Assembly (NCBI GenBank): GCA_964504565.1
Contig: CAZDEY010000002.1
Span: 124,001 to 188,000, forward strand
DNA length: 64,000 bases
Direction: 5' to 3'
Source of the DNA: Cesiribacter sp964504565
GTDB taxonomy: Bacteria > Bacteroidota > Bacteroidia > Cytophagales > Cyclobacteriaceae
A program made the translations under genes and the position numbers. Within the stretch, counting starts at the first letter, position 1, and every line of letters starts with the position of its first letter. Below, one piece after another: positions 62,369 through 64,000 of the stretch. The notes under the pieces were generated by a model. That model saw only the letters and a program-made list of their open reading frames with translations, did not search any database and had not been told where the DNA came from.

Positions 62369-63826
62369 ATGTACCGCCAATATTTCAAGGAAATACTTTG
62401 TCTTGTTTCAGTCCTTAGTGTATTAACTTGTAGTTCTTATTCTCAAGCTAGGTATCCGTTTGAAGCAAAGGATAGTGTTGCTGCTGAAATTTTTGCGCAA
62501 GAAGAGAAAGAAGCTGTTCTCAAATATTATAGAGATAATGAGAATATATACCGAAAATTTAAAAAGGTATATCGGGCAAATGCTGAACAATCATCCCAAG
62601 AATCGTACTACCAGCTTAAAAACCGGGCTCTAAAAGATTCGGTAATTGAGCCTTATGTGCAAAAGGTATTCAGTAAGCTGGTAAAGAGCCTGCCCAAATC
62701 GGCTCAAAATGCTCAATTGGTACTTATACAGAGTCCAATTATTAATGCTAAAGCCTCGGCCACCGGCCTTATATATGTGTATACGGGGTTAATTGCCGCC
62801 TTAGATAATGAGGAGCAATTAGCTTTTGTAATAGGCCATGAGTTGGGCCACCTGGCTGCAGCTCATTCCGACTCCAGCTTAGCTAATTACCTTGAAACTT
62901 ACTACACTAAAGAATATATCAAACAGGTAAAGCAAGTAATTAAAGAGGAATACTACATAAATTCCCGCTTGACTGAGCTTTACCGAAATAACAGCCTTAA
63001 TGGATTGTATCATTCCCGGGCTCATGAATATGAAGCCGATGCGTTTGGGTTTTCGCTACTTAAAAAGGCAGGTTACTCACCTTATCAAGCGCAAATAACC
63101 CTCGAAAAACTAGATAAGGTAGATATTCCGTTTGATGGGAAGGATTACTCAGTTGCGACTAGTTTTGTGTGCGAGTCAACCTATAATCTTTGGCAGCAAA
63201 CCGAAAAAGCTGAGGAATCCATATTTGCTGTAGTTGAGGAAAACAATCAGCATGTGGACGATACTTTGAAGACTCACCCGGATAGTAGGCTACGAACCGA
63301 GCGGATAAGTGAGCTTTTGGAGGGTGATTCGGGTGTGAATCAGGAAAGGGCTAATGTACAACAATACAATAAAGTTAAGCTAGCCGCAGCAATTGAATCT
63401 ACCCAAAGTTGGTTTGATTACCGCCAGTACGGAAGATGCCTTTTTGAAGCATTGGCTTATAAAGATGTGTATCCCGATCAGCCGTATTTTACGGCCATAA
63501 GCATGATTTGCTTATATAAATTACAGGAAGCTTTAATAAATCATACCTACTATAAGGTGCTTTCCGGACCAGGCGGGTGGAGGCCTAATAATATTGTAGG
63601 CTTTGTAGAGGAATTAGAGAAACTGGATGTAGATAATTTCACGCAAATGGCAATTTGCCTAGATCAAGTCAGCTCAATTTCGGTTGGAAGCTCTCAGTTT
63701 GACCTGCTTTATAAATTCGCCAGAGCAAAACTTTTGGCAGATAACACCCTGGCTGAAAGCTATTCAGTTCAGTATCAAAAATTATATCCCTTGGGGAAGT
63801 ACAGCGGCATTTTTAAAGAAAACTAA
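62369..63826 (+). CDS. Exported M48-family zinc metalloprotease
   Basis: A signal peptide with an LTC motif (MYRQYFKEILCLVSVLSVLTC) suggests a lipoprotein or a secreted form. The zinc site HELGH lies in VIGHELGHLAAAHS at about residue 155, and the third ligand Glu in HEYEADAFGF at about 220, as in M48B/BepA-like proteases. A helical tail of about 200 residues contains no TPR consensus I can confirm. It may check outer-membrane proteins. A TATATTCG box at 62334-62341 lies 28 bases before the start. Confidence 0.87.
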   Translation: MYRQYFKEILCLVSVLSVLTCSSYSQARYPFEAKDSVAAEIFAQEEKEAVLKYYRDNENIYRKFKKVYRANAEQSSQESYYQLKNRALKDSVIEPYVQKVFSKLVKSLPKSAQNAQLVLIQSPIINAKASATGLIYVYTGLIAALDNEEQLAFVIGHELGHLAAAHSDSSLANYLETYYTKEYIKQVKQVIKEEYYINSRLTELYRNNSLNGLYHSRAHEYEADAFGFSLLKKAGYSPYQAQITLEKLDKVDIPFDGKDYSVATSFVCESTYNLWQQTEKAEESIFAVVEENNQHVDDTLKTHPDSRLRTERISELLEGDSGVNQERANVQQYNKVKLAAAIESTQSWFDYRQYGRCLFEALAYKDVYPDQPYFTAISMICLYKLQEALINHTYYKVLSGPGGWRPNNIVGFVEELEKLDVDNFTQMAICLDQVSSISVGSSQFDLLYKFARAKLLADNTLAESYSVQYQKLYPLGKYSGIFKEN

Positions 63827-63840
63827 TTTAATTTAAATAA

Positions 63841-64000
63841 ATGCGACAAATAGGTTTCAGGGCAATTTGTTTTTGCCTAATGGTAGTGGGCTTGGCACAA
63901 GTTAGCTTAGCTCAGCAGCAAGTGTTTTCGGGTTTAAATAGTTTTAACCCGGGAGGTGTGAACCCAATTTATGAAAATAACGAGGTAAAGGGCTACGTTA
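63841..64000 (+). CDS. Partial exported protein, N-terminus (runs off the right edge)
   Basis: An ATG at 63841, 14 bases after the M48 stop, opens a frame that runs to the end of the window. The first 25 residues are a signal peptide (MRQIGFRAICFCLMVVGLAQ..., likely cut after LAQ). The visible mature part (VFSGLNSFNPGGVNP) is too short to name. Close spacing suggests co-transcription with the protease. Confidence 0.7.
   Translation, partial: MRQIGFRAICFCLMVVGLAQVSLAQQQVFSGLNSFNPGGVNPIYENNEVKGYV

Overview
The window looks like a chromosomal piece of a Bacteroidota bacterium, most likely of the order Cytophagales. The signs are TamL and LIC11966-type proteins, a fused alpha-beta 2-oxoacid dehydrogenase E1, a GH3-like protein, many small lipoproteins, few Shine-Dalgarno sequences, and -7 boxes of the TAnnTTYG type. 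It is mostly ordinary core genome. There are no rRNA or tRNA genes, no CRISPR array, no recognisable transposase and no prophage. One 10-base run of N at 11111-11120 is a scaffold join.

Layout. 1-5.5 kb: a cut-off membrane protein, a small basic protein, a DnaQ-like exonuclease overlapping mscL, a potassium-channel-like protein, and a CPA1 Na+/H+ antiporter. 5.8-10.5 kb: a phospholipid-entry cluster (glycerol-3-phosphate acyltransferase, gpsA) followed by an outer-membrane barrel protein. 10.7-20.6 kb: an M23 endopeptidase, then alaS-gatB-thioredoxin lipoprotein on the plus strand. A four-gene minus-strand group follows (pcm, thioesterase, unknown, NlpC/P60), then ribE with a small membrane protein. 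20.7-26.9 kb: a PAP2 phosphatase, hemF, a GAF/PAS sensor without an ATPase domain, the E1 dehydrogenase and a luciferase-like oxidoreductase. 27-38.7 kb: an aldo/keto reductase, MaoC, a lipoprotein, a fungal-type cytosine deaminase, a DUF922-like protease, two MscS channels, a hydrolase-pirin pair, tamL and a TrmH methyltransferase. 38.7-43.6 kb: a queuosine-precursor transporter, RNase Z and a STAS protein, then purC, a Gfo/Idh/MocA oxidoreductase, a GreB-like factor and a 57-residue lipoprotein. 43.8-46.6 kb is the only clearly accessory stretch: a broken AraC regulator, an AT-rich Mrr-like nuclease gene, murB, and a 354-base structured non-coding gap. 46.6-64 kb: a sodium-solute symporter, an S41 protease with an LIC11966-type partner, a LigT-like protein, a second Gre-like factor, a phosphohexomutase, hppD, trpS, a DUF1573 protein, a zinc alcohol dehydrogenase, GH3, an M48 protease and a cut-off exported protein.

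Several genes form themes. Envelope upkeep is covered by M23, NlpC/P60, PAP2, murB, tamL, the barrel protein, S41 and M48. Osmotic and ion balance is covered by MscL, two MscS, the potassium-channel-like protein and the antiporter. Translation and RNA are covered by alaS, gatB, trpS, rnz, trmH, LigT, the Gre factors and the queuosine-precursor transporter.

The most unexplained signals are non-coding. Degenerate tandem repeats with a strict 8-base or 7-base period lie between genes at 10508, 21241, 54905 and 56670, and the one at 54905 folds back on itself. A 16-base pure G/C word is shared by the gaps at 21365 and 46409. A 22-base perfect palindrome lies at 56791. The best protein-level candidate for something new is the orphan Mrr-like nuclease at 44141-45220, which ends in a Cys/His knuckle and sits beside a decayed regulator. 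All calls come from reading the sequence; no database search was run.
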